64,000 bases of DNA, taken from assembly GCF_030272615.1 (NCBI RefSeq), contig NC_081410.1, positions 225,421,415-225,485,414 of the forward strand. The letters are read 5' to 3'. This stretch comes from Cryptomeria japonica. Its lineage: Eukaryota; Streptophyta; Pinopsida; Cupressales; Cupressaceae. Under the pieces are notes generated by a model. It was not told the origin of the DNA and ran no database searches. It was given only the letters and a program-made list of their open reading frames with translations. Shown piece after piece: positions 11,601-24,703 of this stretch (positions are counted from its first letter, which is position 1; each line of letters begins with the position of its first letter). The position numbers and the translations under genes are program-made.

Positions 11601-12371
11601 CTTTTGATGTGCTTTTGCTTAAAATTAAAATGCATTCATTCAGAAACAACACATATGCCAAAACAGACAACACAAACGTAAAACTAAACAACGCATATAT
11701 ATAAAGAAAAGCCATATAGACACAAAGTTTTAGCGCATACATTTTAATAGCACATTTGCTCAGAAAAGTACACAGACACAGAAAATTTATGGCATAAAAA
11801 TAAAATTGAAAACACAACCTTAAGGACCAATATCAGCTTAATAGAGATGCCCAAAACTGACCAAGAGATTGATACAAATGCATAAACTAATGGTAGACTG
11901 TGAAGAGACTATTCATAAAAAATGCTACTCATAGCTATGGAACCAAAAATTCACACAGAGACTCACCAGAAAGTGTAAAAATACAAATGACAATCACAAA
12001 CATCCCAAACCAGAAGGGAAACCATATATACTCTCAAACAATTCAATATGCTCACACAGGATGTAGACAAGGTGTAGAGTCGTACGTTCATGAAAAACCC
12101 AAACTTAGAATATATTTTTACAAAAGCTAAAGGAGAAATATATAACATAACTTTCCCCATGAAATATTTCCTTCCCAACTATATAAAAGAAAACTATACA
12201 ATAAATATTATCCTCCCAAAACACCAGCATACAATTTGCAGACATGGTGAAAACAGAAAAAATAAAAAACAAAAAACAAAGAGAAGGGCACCACCAACCT
12301 ACAACCAGAAGTGATGGAAGAAAGTTGTAGAAGCGCCCAACAAAATCCAACAAGCTCCCAAAAGACAAAAT
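8614..12371. other. Unassigned AT-rich non-coding stretch
   Basis: I see no convincing gene. From about 8930 to 10450 the + strand is strongly depleted in G and rich in C, A and T, like the gypsy LTR sequences at 49000-49600 and 62200-62950, so part may be an old minus-strand gypsy LTR. A possible minus-strand purine tract (ccactcccccct, 11101-11112) lies near a TG...-type boundary at ~11093. From 11113 to 12371 only short chance open frames occur. Confidence 0.3.
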
Positions 12372-12645
12372 TAAAACGGTCACCGGTGAGGACAGACCTC
12401 AAAGAGATCAATCCAGACCAGTCAGCAAGAGTAAACACAATGAAAATACACATATATGATGGAGGCAATGCAGAACAAATAGTTTTATTGCATGAATTTT
12501 GATTACATCCAACCAGTAACAACTGGGTTACAACATACCGACACATAGGCCTGGTAGAATAGGTCACAACTAGGACCTGGAATCGAAAGATCTATCTTCT
12601 AGGCATAGTCTATCTATCTAATACTCTAATTGATTCTAACTTCCT
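12372..12645 (-). repeat. 3' LTR remnant of element L
   Basis: Similar to 18360-18640 along its length (caccggtgag..., then tagttttattgcatgaa..., then agatctatcttctaggcat). Similarity stops near gattctaa, where gag sequence follows, so a deletion joined gag to the inside of this LTR. Confidence 0.7.
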
Positions 12646-13093
12646 TTTGTCTCAGATTCTGCAACTTTTGGAACAAATCCACTTGTTAAGTCATCAAGAC
12701 AAACTTTAATTTTAACTTAGCAATCATTTGATCCCATGTATTAATCTTTTCTTAACCTCTTCTTTGTCTATCAACTTGCAAATGCTCTCATCGAAGAGAT
12801 GCATGACATTTCAACTGGGTACAAGCATATTTCACCTTCCTCTCTTCTGTAGTGTTTTCAAAATAAAAATACTTCTCCATCTCCGAGATCCAATCCATCA
12901 ATTCATCTGAATCTAACTTCCCATCATATTCCAGTAGGGTAAAATTAGGTTTAGATTTTTCCCTACTTAAAACCCTTAAAACCCTTTCTTCATCCGGATA
13001 AACTGTCAGTAGGTTTACTTATTCTGTTGGGGCTTCTTCTCCTTCATCTTCACTTACATCTTCAATATGTCAGCCTCTTCTCTGGGTTGTCTC

Positions 13094-14225
13094 TGTTGGC
13101 ATTGCATGAAGAATGCATTAAAGAAGTATAGTGTTGTCATTGATGTCAATTGCAACTGGTAATGGAGTAGTAAAGCAACCTATAATGAAGCAGTAAAGCA
13201 ATAGGTAATGATGCATTGAAGATCAACCAGTAACCCTAACTAGTTGAGATGTAGAACCCTAACTGATGGAGCTCGGAGATCGGTTGTGATGATCTATGAC
13301 CGAATGATGATCAGTGATGAAGATGCCACGTGAGCATGTTGCACATGATAAGTTTTCAAAATGTTTTGGTGCGTAAAGATAACCGTTTATCTTGGGAATG
13401 ATCAAATGCATAGTATGAAGTAAAAAATGCGTGATGAGTTCCAAGATTCAAAGTGCGGTGATCCAGGAGTAGTTGTAGATACCTAGAAGAATGTAAAGTT
13501 GATAGCATGTAATATAACAGTCAAGATTGAACCTATATGTTTGTAATCTTTACGAGAATTCTAGGGTTTTTGTTGTGTTACCGAACCTAATGTATTTCCT
13601 TATAAGGTCGATGATTTGATTCAATGAAGTGTTGGAAAATTTGGTTAAGTGTGTAAGTGATTGTTGCTGAACCAAGAGGTGTATCTGCAGAATGATATGA
13701 AGGCGGATAGGAGTAGTAAAGAATCCGATTCAACAAGGAATTGCTATTTCAAGATCAATCAAGAACCTGTTGTTCTCTAACCATTACAATAGTTAAATCC
13801 CTTAACCAGGTAATATTTAATAGGCTTGTTGTTAAAATCCTCTAACCAAGTGATCCATTTGCTTGGATTTGAAATCCTCCACCGAGGTTACCTTTAACAG
13901 GGTATTTGTAGTCAATCCCTTAACTAGGTGGTCCTTAACCGGATTTGTTCCTAACATGACATCATTGTATAATCTTCTAACAAGGCTTGGCTCCTAACAA
14001 GGAAAACTTTAGAAGAGTTCAAAATACTTGTGGGTATTCATCCCCACCATTATTTTTCCCATTTGGGTTTCCATGTGAAAAATCATTGTGTCAAGTGGTG
14101 AATGATTTTGTGGATGTGTTTTTGGTGTGATTGAAATGAATGATTAGTATATCTGCATAGACATATTTAAATGAATAGAAATGATTTGAAATGTGTTATT
14201 ACTGGTATTAGTGAAGTGGTTTAAG
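13094..14225 (+). repeat. 5' LTR of element K, 3' end deleted
   Basis: Aligns with 16765 to ~17910. Similarity ends after ggtattagtgaagtggtttaagg, then a short partial duplication of that motif precedes integrase sequence, marking the deletion junction near 14225-14260. Contains the hairpin array seen in the 3' copy. Confidence 0.85.
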
Positions 14226-14259
14226 GTTACTAGTATTAGTGAAGTGGTAATAGCTGAAA

Positions 14260-16430
14260 TGTTTAAGGATTGATCAAGGTGGTGAATTTACTTCAGAGGA
14301 ATTCACTAGATACTGTGAAAACAATGGGATCAAGAGGCAGCTATCTACACCAAGGACACCATAGTAGCATGGTATTGCAGAAAAGAACAACTGATGAGTG
14401 GTTGTAACTGCTAGGACTATGTTAATTCAAGGAGGTGTAGCTAAGATATTTTGGAGAGAAACTGTCAGCACAGTTGTTTACACAATGAACCATTTACTGG
14501 TCAAAAGAGGTAAAGACAAAACACCCTATGAATACTGGTATGGTAGATCACCGAATGTTAGTTACTTCAAAAACTTTTGCAGTAGATATTTTATTAAGAG
14601 AATTGATTATATTGGAAAGTTTGATGCCAAAAGTGATGAAGGCATATTTCTTGGTTACTCCACCAAGAGGAAAGCTTACAAGTCCTACAACAACCAGACT
14701 AAGAAGATCATTGAAAGTGTCAATGTATGAGTAGATGAATTTCTTGAGAAATATGAAGAAAACAACAAGAAGAAAGAAGAAGAAGAACCAAACACACTAT
14801 TTTTGGAACTAGGACCGATAAAGCCAAAAGTTGGAGAACTGAACATAGAAGTCCAAGTTCAACCAAAATAGGAAGGTCCAGCAGAAGATGAAGGAAGTGA
14901 AGAAGAAGATGAACCTAAAAATCAAGATTAAGTTATTCCAAGGTATGTCAAACTCAATCACAACCCTGATCATATTATTGGAGACAAGGATGCAGGTGTG
15001 TTAACTAGAAGAAGGCTAAGAGAAAACTCTTGTATGATCTCCACCATTGAGCCTAGAACTACAAAAGAATCTTTTGTAGATGAAAATTCGATCAAGGCAA
15101 TGAAAGAAGAACTTGATCAGATAGAGAAGAATAATACATGGTCATTAGTACCCAGACCAGAAAACAAGAATGTAATAGGAACAAAGTGGGTATTCAGAAA
15201 CAAATTGAATGAAGATGGAGTAGTGGTTAGAAATAAAGTCAAACTAGTATGCAAAGGATATGCACAAGAAGAAAGTGAAGATTATGGTGAGACATGTGCA
15301 CCAGTAGCAAGATTGGAAGGAGTAAGGACTCTACTTACATTTGTAGCATAGATAAGGCACTATATGGTTTGAAACAAGCACCAAGATCATGGCATGAAAG
15401 ATTGCACTCTCACTTAGTAAAGATAGGTTTTCAAAGAACTAGTGAAGATAGTAACATATATCTCAAGATAGAAGGAGATAAAATACTAGTAGGTGAGGTA
15501 TTTGTTGATGATATCATTTTTGGAGGTAATGATGATATGTGTCACGATTATGTTAATGAAATGAAGAATGAATTTGAGATGTCACTGGTAGGTGAGATAA
15601 AAAATTTCATAGGTTTGCAAATCCAACAGATGAAGGAATGCATTTTTATCACAATCCAAATATGTGAAAAAAGTGTTAAATTTGTTTGGAATGGGAGATT
15701 GTAAACTTGTTGGAACACCAATGGTTACCGACTGTAAATTGTCAAAGGAGGATGATTATGTACCAGTTGATGGAAAGGAATACAGATCCATGATAGGTAA
15801 GCTACATTATGTTGTCCACAACAGACCAAACATTTCTCATGTAGTAGGATTGGTTGCTAGATTTCAGAAATATCCAAAGGAGTCACACATGGTTGCAACC
15901 AAAAGAATTTTTAGATAGTTGAAAGGCACAATTGATTATGGATTGTATCCATATGCAATAGACTTTGACTTAAAAGTCTATACTGATGCAAATTGGGTAG
16001 ACAATGTTGATGACAGGAAAAGTACAACCGGAGGAGCATTTTTTCTTGGAGCAGCAAGAAACAGAGTTGTATCTCTCAATCAACAACAAAAGCTGAGTAT
16101 GTTGCAACTTACATGAATTGTACCCAAGAAATTTGGATGAAACACATATTGGAGGGTTTCAAGATGAAGATATCAGAACTGGTAAGAATATTCCGTGATA
16201 ACACCAATGCTATAAATATTTCTAAGAACCCGGTGTTGCATGCTAGGACAAAGCATATAGAGCTGAAGTATCATTTCCTGATAGAGAAAGTTCAAAGCAA
16301 AGATGTATCACTGGAGCATGTTTCCACTAAAGAATAACTAGCAGATATTTTTACTAAGCCTCTACCTAAGGCTACATTTGATTACTGTAGAGGTAAGTTA
16401 GGGGTTGTACCCCTACATGAAGTCAACTAA
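14260..16430 (+). pseudogene. Element K pol fragment: integrase, RT, RNase H
   Basis: Copia-order domains run from the late integrase core (DQGGEF at ~14273, then a WRE-VSTVVYTMN block) through RT (GTKWVFRNKL at ~15180; VDDIIFGG at ~15505) to RNase H (TDANWVDN at ~15983; DNTNAINISKNP at ~16198), ending LGVVPLHEVN at 16430. A deletion at ~15340 removes the RT motif-A region with its catalytic Asp. Stops and at least three frame changes follow. It would have encoded integration and reverse transcription; it is non-functional. Closely related to the pol of element C, with much of the same wording around KNVIGTKWVFRNKLNEDG. Confidence 0.85.
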
Positions 16431-16764
16431 TCAGATGTGGAGGACATCAATCCCAGAGCCTATTGAAAATATTGAAGAAGGATTGGTGAAGAATGGAGCT
16501 ACTCCACAAGAAGAACAACTAATTGCAGATCGGTGAAGCATGGATGAGAAACAAAATGGTTTACCTTAACTTTGACATTGATGTCAAAGGGCGAGAAGAA
16601 ATGTATATGATTGATAGCCAGTTACCACCTGAAGATATGAAGATATAGTTCAAGGTTAGAAAATGTAAACCAGGATTCCTATACATGTGTATGTGCTTTA
16701 CTCTCAATCATGACAATAAATTGATATTGATATTTTTATTACCATCAATGCCAAAGGGCAAAAA

Positions 16765-18146
16765 TGTTGGCATTGCATGAAGATTGCATTGAAGAAGTAT
16801 AGTGTTTTCATTGATGTCAATTGTAACTGGAAATGGAGCAATAAAGCAACCGGTAATGAAGAAGTAAAGAAACTAGTAATGATGTAGTGAAGATCAACCG
16901 GTAACCCTAACCAGTTGAGATGCAAAACCCTAACCGATGGAGCTCAAAGATCGGTTGTGATGATCTATGACCGAGTGATGATCGATGATGAAGATGTCAC
17001 GTGAGCATGTTGTATGTGATGATTTTTGAAAAGCTTTTGGCATGTAAAGATAACCGTTTATCTTGGGAATGATCAAATGCATATTATGAAGTGAAAAATG
17101 CATGATGAGCTACAAGATTCAAAGTGCGGTGATCTAAGAGCGGTTGTAGATGCCTAGAATAACGTAAAGTTGATTGCATGTAATCTAATAGTCAAGATTG
17201 CATCGATATGTTTGTAATATCTATGAGAATTGTAGAGTTTGTGTTGTGTTATCGACCTAATATATTTTCTTATAAGGTCAATGATTTGATTCAATGAAGT
17301 GTTGGAAAATTTGGTTAAGTGCATAAGTGATTGTTGCCAAACCAAGAGGATCTGCAAAATGATGTGAAGGCAGATAGGAGTAGTAAAGGATCTGAATTAA
17401 GAAGGAAGTGATATTTCTAGATCATTCAAGAACCTATTGTTCTCTAACCATTATAGCAGTTAAATCCCTTAACTGGGTAAGCTTTAATAGGCTTGTTGTT
17501 AAAATCCTCTAACTAGGTGATCCGTTAGCTTGGATTTGAAATCCTTCACCGAGGTTACCTTTAACAGGGTATTACCTTTAACATGGTATTTGTAGTCAAT
17601 CCCTTAATCGGGTGGTCCTTAACCGGATTTGTTCCTAACAGGACATTATTGTATAACCTTCTAACAAGGCTTGGCTCCTAACAGGGAAAACTTCAGAAGA
17701 GTTCAAAATACTTGTGGGTATTCATCCCCACCATGGTTTTTCCCATTTGGGTTTCCACGTGAAAAATAATTGTGTCAAGTGGTGAATGATTTTGTGGATG
17801 TGTTTTTGGTATGATTGATATGAATGATTGGTATATCTCCATAGACATATTTAAATATTTGGAAATGATCTAAAAGTATTATTACTGGTATTAGTGAAGT
17901 GGTTTAAGGCTTTGGTCAAAGGGTATTGAAGTTTCAGATCTGTTGCATTGTAGCACTGAAGTATTTGGTCAACTGGTAAGGTTTGACAGTGCTGCTACAG
18001 TTTGGTTAAGTGTCTAAACTGGTAAACTTTGTGAGTTGTTTTTGAGTTGGAAATAAGTTTGGTGAAGGTTTAGTTAATTTTCTATCTATAGATTCACCCC
18101 CCCTCTTAGTAGTTGATCGGATCTTTATAGTTTCATCATATTATCA
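16765..18146 (+). repeat. 3' LTR of element K
   Basis: 1382 bp from TGTTGGC after a weak purine tract (ccaaagggcaaaaa) to ...ttatca. It contains the ccatggtttttcccatttgggtttcc motif near 17731-17756, a gattcaccccccctct end motif at ~18091, and the hairpin array. Confidence 0.9.
17466..17687 (+). other. Mini-hairpin array in the LTR of element K
   Basis: Examples: ccc-ttaact-ggg (17466-17477), cct-ctaact-agg (17506-17517), tacc-tttaaca-gggta (17556-17571), ccc-ttaatc-ggg (17601-17612), tcc-ttaacc-gga (17616-17627), tgttcctaacaggaca (17630-17645), cctt-ctaac-aagg (17657-17669). Same loop class as in A, with different stems. Confidence 0.7.
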
Positions 18147-18345
18147 GTCTCCACGGCTTCTAACCAGGCTACTATTCCTCGCAACATTTCCATCACATTA
18201 GAGTCTACATTTCTACGTGCTCCACCATTCCCAGTTCCTCTTTGTGCCATTTATTCATGCTAGTCCTCTACAATTATAAGTTGGATCTGCAATCCGCCAC
18301 CCTACAACAAAAATTAAGGACATGCAACCTCTGGAATGAAACTTC

Positions 18346-18359
18346 TCTCTAATACCACT
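18346..18359 (-). other. Degraded primer binding site of element L
   Basis: The reverse complement reads agtggtattagag, close to the iMet primer site, directly next to the LTR boundary at 18360. Confidence 0.55.
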
Positions 18360-19599
18360 TGAAGCAGTCACCGGTGAGAAGGGACCTCAAGGAGATCAAT
18401 CCAGACCGGTCAACAAGAGTAAACACAATGGAAACATACATATATGATGGAGGAAATGCAAAACAGATAGTTTTATTGCATGAAATTTGAATACATCCAA
18501 TCGGTAACAACCGGGTTACAACATACCGGCACAGAAGACTAGTAGAATAGGTCACAACCAAGACCTTGAATAGAAAGATCTATCTTCTAGGCATGGACTA
18601 TCTATTTGATACTTTAATTGATTCTAATTGATTAGATTCTAAAGCATGATTACAAATATATATATATCTATCCAAAGGATCTAGTTGGCCTAAAAGGGAT
18701 CAAAACTCGAAGAACAAGACCTAATGTGAAAAATGAACAAGGTCGGCCTCTGCCAATAGATTCCTTCGAAAAATCCAAAGGGAAAAATGAAGAAGATCAT
18801 CCACACACCAAGAAACATCAATATCAACGCTCAAGGCTCCGCAAGATTTGGAATGGGTTCCGGTAGATCACCAGAATAGGTCTCAAGCAACCGGTAACAA
18901 AGGAACAACCAGTAACAAGACACTATCATGACAATCGATAGCGATATCTTACCGAAAAGTGATCCAAATGAGATGCAGTCTACAAGAAATAAAGATGATC
19001 AAGTCTTCAATTAGAATCCAACTCCATGGGATCCGGTGAGCCAAAAACTGGGACACATAGAAAGGAAAATTGAAACTGCAAACAAAACATAAAGGAAAAA
19101 TGTTTTCGGTTGATGTAAGATTGCTGTGAACTGGGGATGCTCCTGCATAAAAAATCCAAGCTCAAAGATAAAATTTGTAGAAGAATTCAAAGGATCATAA
19201 CCCAACAACAAGCTCAATCAATCTAATAAAAATAAATCCAAACCTAAACCCTAGCCTAAAAGTCAACCAATGAGAATAGAGGTTAGGTAGGGAAATTATT
19301 AAAACATATTTACAAATATATAAGTGGGATGTAAAAAGCTATATATTATAAGATACTTTATTACCCCCACACAATTAATAATTAAACCATACAAACAACT
19401 TTAGGCTAAGATTAAATAAATAAAATGGGGATTAATAAATAAATAATTCAAAAGCTCATAAAGTTAATAAATAACCATGACAGATATTAAACATTAAATA
19501 AATAAATAAGCCATAAACAATAAATAAATAAACCACAATATAAATTAATTAATAATTCCTAAATAAATCATTAACCAACAATAAATAAATAAACAATAA
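18360..19599 (-). repeat. 5' LTR of element L, first segment
   Basis: Begins with the sequence repeated at 12372 and continues AT-rich to the LINE insertion point. No gene is visible. 19300-19599 is dominated by aataaataaa-type simple sequence, the target of the LINE. The last 18 bases (taaataaataaacaataa) are the LINE target duplication. Confidence 0.6.
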
Positions 19600-20141
19600 G
19601 GAAGAGAGATGAGGAGGAGGAGTGGGAGCGGCCACTTCCCAAAATTTGAATTTGGCAACGAGCGGGTAAAACCTCGAGATGCAGAAAGGATAGGGTTGCA
19701 GTAGGGTTTCACAGGTAGAGATTGGTGAGGTCACAATCACAAATACGGTCATCAACAAGCTCCTGCTTGGTTGAGCATGACTAGACGACAAAAATTTGGC
19801 CCTAGGGTTGTCTTTGACATCTGTGATGGATTTCCTCGACTCTCAAATAGGGATCATTCGAAGAACTTTAATGAAGATTATGTAAAAATAAGAGGCTCAA
19901 TGTTCATGCTCAAAAATCAAGTTTAGCTGATAGGCATTTAGATACTTACTACCATCTCCCATCCTTCGTTTCGTGGCCAAATAATGTCTCTATTAAAAGC
20001 CCTAAATTTCTATCCAGTCCAAATAACGTGTTCATTCATAATAGATTTACGGAAAGGGAAGATTTCAAAGAAATATGAACAAGTAGTGTTCCCTTCACAC
20101 CAAATAAATATAATAGAGTTTAGAGAAAGAATCCACAAAAT
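19600..20141 (+). other. LINE F 5' untranslated region
   Basis: Starts ggaagagagatgagg, a purine-rich and relatively GC-rich stretch unlike the AT repeat it interrupts. No coding similarity is seen before the ATG at 20142. It would hold the internal promoter (inference). Confidence 0.45.
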
Positions 20142-22120
20142 ATGAAAAATAGGATTGAGGAGAAGGTGTTGCAATCTGAGAAAGACAGGCCCAAGGATCA
20201 TCCTGTAGAGAAAGATGTTGATGGGGGTTTTGTTAACATCTGTTATAGCATTGCATTACTAGATGAGTTACTTTCATCTCATATATAATTCTTAAAGGAT
20301 ATGATACTCATAGGTAAATTCTAGGACCAAAATCTACAACTTTATGATATTATGGAATGGGCAAATAAAATGTGGATAGGGGTTAAGACTATTTCATTTT
20401 TAGATTCACAATCAAAATACCTGATTATTTATTTGATTTGAAAGTTAATAGAGATGAATTCCATAAACACAAGGGATGGTTTTTCATGGGTTTAGGCCTT
20501 TTTACTTTGCCTTGGGTACCAAATTTTAAGCCCGATCCAAATTTATGTCAATTCATGCCTTTCTGGATATCATTTCTAGACCTAACCCTTGAATACCGAG
20601 ACCCTGATATTATTGAAACTCTGGCTAACAAGTTTGGAATTTTTATAAGACATGACTTGATCCCATTTGAGTTTATCCACTTGCAAGTCAGAGTGTGTCT
20701 CCTTCTCAACCTTTCAAAGTGTTTTCCCTACTCAATCTCTATTCAGAGCAAATGGGGAACTTGGGATCATAAAATAGAAATCCAAAATGCTACCTATGTA
20801 GATCAACATCAAATTTTTTTGGGTCACTATAACACATAGTTTCAGGGTACTTCTCAACAAAGGATTTTCGTGTGTAAAGATCACACTTAATATCCTCTTC
20901 ATTTCTCTTTACATTTGATAGAATACAAAGATCATTTTTAGGAGGAGGGATTAGGTGTTGAGCTTTCGATAGAACTACTTAATGTATAGGATATGGTGAC
21001 CTTCAATGTCTCTTTTGAGTCAGTATTTAAGAATGCCCATCCAGATGATTCACCTAGTTCTCCTAATCAAAAGATCCTTAATGAAATAAATATTAAGCTT
21101 GTTTGTAAAGCACTTTTAGATGCATTTCTTAAGGCATTTTCCCCATCTATTTTGAGAAAGAACAAGTTCTTTGGTTTTGATAGGAGCTGATTTTTTGGTA
21201 AGACTATCAATTATGCTTTCTGTTTGAATGGAACACTTTGGCTTCATAATCTTCAGGGTCATATACATAATTCCTTCAGTATTTCACATGAAGGGCTCCG
21301 ATCTTATTTCAAATTGGAAATTATTGTTCAAAATTTGATCTTCCGGAGGGATTTAATGGGTCTCGTTCATATAGAGTCATGTTTTCCTTCCTTGCATTTT
21401 GCTAAATGTAACAAAAAATCAGAAGAAGAGCTTCAAAGAATGGCAGAGGAGTTGATTTTAAGTGTGGTTTCACAACATTTTGATGAAATTGCTCAGGAGG
21501 AGATGCTAGGAAATTATGCTAACTGTGTGAAACTATTAGGGCATGATAATAAGCTTGGTTCTAGTATGAGTGGCAAAGTTGACAATATGTCTCATTTAAC
21601 TAAATTTGAGGGCCCTGAGATACTTTCATAGTCTCACTTTGAAGATTGGATTGGGAATCAAAAAGCAGTTGTTCAAAATTAGGATATTGCATCTGATCAT
21701 ATTTAGCCAATTGATCATGCCAATTTGGAAAAAATGCAGTATTTTGGTCCATTTAATTCTGGTCTAGATGATGTTGATATCTGTCACCAGTTATCACTAG
21801 ACGTGTTTCCAATAAATTTTTCAAAAATATACCAGGAAGGGGTTTTAGTAGAGGAAGAGAAATTAGATTTTGTCTCTTGTAACTCACCCTTGGAAGAAGA
21901 TCTATTTAAGGGAAGCTTTGATTTTTCTCAAACCATTTCCATCTCCCAAATGCCTACTTTAAGTAAATCAGATTTGAGAACTCCTAAAAAAAGAGGGAGA
22001 AAGTCAAAAGCAGTTAAAGCAAAAGAAGAAATTGATGCTAGTGTTCAAACCACCATTGATAAAAAAAATTCAGCTACTAAGAGAGTTATGAGGAGAAGTA
22101 AATGTAGTTCTCCCCAATAG
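20142..22120 (+). pseudogene. LINE F ORF1, RNA-binding type
   Basis: From the ATG at 20142 a frame with stops and frameshifts reads through to 22120, four bases before ORF2. The part at ~20300-20870 resembles the DUF4283 RRM-like domain of plant LINE ORF1 proteins (MPFWISFLDLTLEY followed by a KFGIFIR-like strand). The C-terminus (~21990-22120) is highly basic with KKRGRKSK, an AT-hook- or NLS-like patch. No CCHC knuckle was found, although plant L1 ORF1 often has one. It would bind LINE RNA to form the transposition particle. Frame changes lie near 20430, 20870-20990, 21190-21224 and 21630-21725. Confidence 0.65.
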
Positions 22121-22123
22121 GTA

Positions 22124-24703
22124 TGAATATCTTGTCTTGGAATGTCGGGGGTATAAATGCCTCTGAAAAAAGAAAGAGAATCAAATTACAACTTGACTCT
22201 TCTCAGACAGATGTAATTTTACTTCAAGAAACTAAAATGGCAGATGATGTTTTTCATAAAATAATAGCCAAATGGCCGAATTAGAAATCAACACATAGCC
22301 AAAGTATAGGTTCTTCTAGAGGTCTTGTGGTTGTCTGGAATCCAAATTCGATAATTACTCAGTTTGTAAGGCAAGGAACCACTTGGAAACATATTAGTAT
22401 AAAGCATTTTGATATGTTTTTGAACTTGATAAATGTTTATGGTCCAACCTCTACATAGGATAAGAAGAATTTATGGTCCTATCTCACTCAGATCATTCAA
22501 CAAGTTGCAAGGAAAAATATTATTTTGGGGGGGGATTTTAATGCAATTACTTCACTAGAATAAAAAAGGTGGTATTTGTCCCCCTATCAAGACTATTGAA
22601 GACTTCAAAGAATTTGTAAATGATAATGACTTGTTTGACAGTCTTCCACAAAATGTATTTTTCACTTGGACCAATAGGAGAGCTGGTTTCTTACAAATTG
22701 CAGAGAGATTAGACAGATTTATTTTCTCTCAAGAATGGAGGGCTCAAAACTATTCTTTATAGGTTCAAATTTTACCCTTAGCAAGCTCAGATCATTTACC
22801 TATCCTTTTTGAGTATTGAAAAAATGGTAGCCCTACCAAAACATAATCATAGACCTTCTTTCAAATTTGAAAGGATGTAGTTCTGACATCCTCACATTCA
22901 TGCCTTGATTTGACAATGGTGGTTAAGTTCCCCCCAGGTGGTGGGCACCAAAATGTTTAAGTTCCAAAAAAAATGCAGTATATTAAAACCCAAATTAAAA
23001 CATGGAATAAGGAAGTCTTAAAAAATGTATTTTTTCCAAAAAGAACTTGTTGAAAACTAGTTGCATCTGATTAATGAACATATCATCTCTAATGGGCTTG
23101 ATTCAAAATTGTTTGCTAAGAAGAAACATGCTCAAGCAGAATGAGAAGAAAACTGCAAGAGAGAGGAGGAATACTGGAGATAGAAATCTCATGAGCTATG
23201 GTTAAGGGAAGGGGATAAAAACACCAAAATCTTTCAGATGTCAGCTTAGCAAAAGAGGGCAGCCTCTACTATATTTTCCATTAAGGAATCCTCCTCAAGT
23301 AAAACCCTTTGAGATTCTCAAGAAATTCAAGATGAAGGAGTTAACTACTTTAAGAACTTACTTGCTCCTACCTCTTCAAACCCTCCACTTGATGTGCAAG
23401 AATAGGAGATTATGGATGCTATTCCTCATATTGTTTGTCCCCTCAATAATCAATAATTATTGGCCCCTTTTAAAATTGAAGAGATCCATAAAGTAGTCTT
23501 TTCTTTTCCACCAGACAAGGCTCCAGGTCCAGATGGTTTTACAGCTCTTTTCTTCCAAAAATGTTAGGATGTTTTGGGTTTTGAATTGTTGGCAGTAATG
23601 GAGGAGTCAAGAAAGTGCTCATCCATTCTTTGAAATTTCAATACTACAAATATTTCTATTATTACAATAATCAAAGAGCCAAAAATTTTTGTAGATTTTA
23701 GGCCTATTTCGTTATGCAATACAATATACAAGATTATTAACAAAGCAATTTATTTGAGACTACAGAACCTGATTATCAAAATCATATCCCCAAAACAAGG
23801 TGGTTTTGTTCTAGGAAGAGAAACCATGGAAGGTGCCTTAGTTGCCCATGAAGTGTTGCACTCCATCCACTCCAACAATGCATCTTCTTTTATAGTCAAA
23901 TTGGATATGATGAAAGCATATGCCAAACTTAACTGGTCTTTTCTATTTAAAGTCTTGAGAAAATTTGGATTTGCTGAGAAGTGGTTTAAGTGGATTAGGG
24001 CATGTTTATCATGATCTCACTTTTTAGTGTTAATTAATGGTATTGGACTGTTGGTTTCTTTGTTACTTTGCAAGGTGTGAGACAAGAAGACCCTCTATCC
24101 CCGTATCTATTTATATTTATGGAAACAAATTTTAGTAGAATCATAAAGTCTAAACATGGTCAAGGGTTTTGGAGGGGTGCTCATATTGAAGTTACATCTA
24201 TGTCAGTTATACACTCTTTATTTATTGATGACACACTATTGTTTGGTAAATCAAATGTTCAAGAGGCAAAGAAGATCAGGCAAACTTTGGATCTTTACAT
24301 GACAGTTTGGGTCAAAGAATTAATGCTCAAAAATCAAAGATATATGTTTTTAATACAAATGATGTCTTCACAAGGAAAATTGTTGATACCTTGGGTTTCT
24401 CTCAAGAGTGTCTTCCCACCACATATCTTGGCATTCCTTTTTTTGTAGGTGCCAATAAGTCAGCTTATTGGAAAGCTATTATAGAAAGAATTAAGAATGC
24501 CATTCCCAATTATTTCATGTCAGTACTCAAAGCCCCTGTTGGAGTCATTCATCAGATTGAAAAAGTTATTAGAGATTTCTTATGGAGGGACAATATGTCA
24601 GAAGAAAAGAAGATCCCACTTATTTCAATTCAGGAAATGGCACATGATAAGGGGGGAGGGGGTGTCAGTCTACATGACTTGTCTAAAAGAAACATCTCCT
24701 TTG
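22124..24703 (+). pseudogene. LINE F ORF2, endonuclease and reverse transcriptase part
   Basis: Begins MNILSWNVGG at 22124, the usual start of plant L1 ORF2. APE endonuclease landmarks are SWN, LLQETK (~22230), GGDFNA (~22531) and SDHLPIL (~22788), covering target nicking. RT landmarks are KAPGPDGF (~23517), FRPISLCN (~23697), KLDMMKAY with the motif-A Asp (~23900), GVRQEDPLSP (~24077) and FIDDTLLFG (~24225). Catalytic residues look intact, but many stops and frameshifts break the frame. It ends at the ctttg target site of element C, and coding continues at 44830. Confidence 0.85.

Larger units (their letters stand above)
13094..18146 (+). mobile_element. Element K: deleted Ty1/copia element
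   Basis: LTR sequence starting TGTTGGCATTGC occurs at 13094 and 16765, with pol pieces between. The target duplication gtctc is at 13089-13093 and 18147-18151. The 5' side has lost the end of its LTR, the primer site, gag, protease and the start of integrase; a second deletion removes part of RT. Protein and LTR similarity place it with element C. Confidence 0.9.
12655..18250 (-). pseudogene. Element L gag, split by element K
   Basis: Reading leftwards from about 18250 (MAQRG...), the frame is cut at 18151/13089 by element K and continues to ~12655. Visible pieces include LRGIVAWLEAVE before the break, and YPDEE, FTLLEYDGKLDSDELMDW and KVKYACTQLK after it. This spacing resembles the retrotransposon Gag domain of plant Ty3/gypsy elements (the capsid-forming structural protein). 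Several stops occur, and the zinc-knuckle end and all of pol are deleted. It is a dead remnant. Assignment to gypsy is by motif resemblance; the lineage is not determined. Confidence 0.6.
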
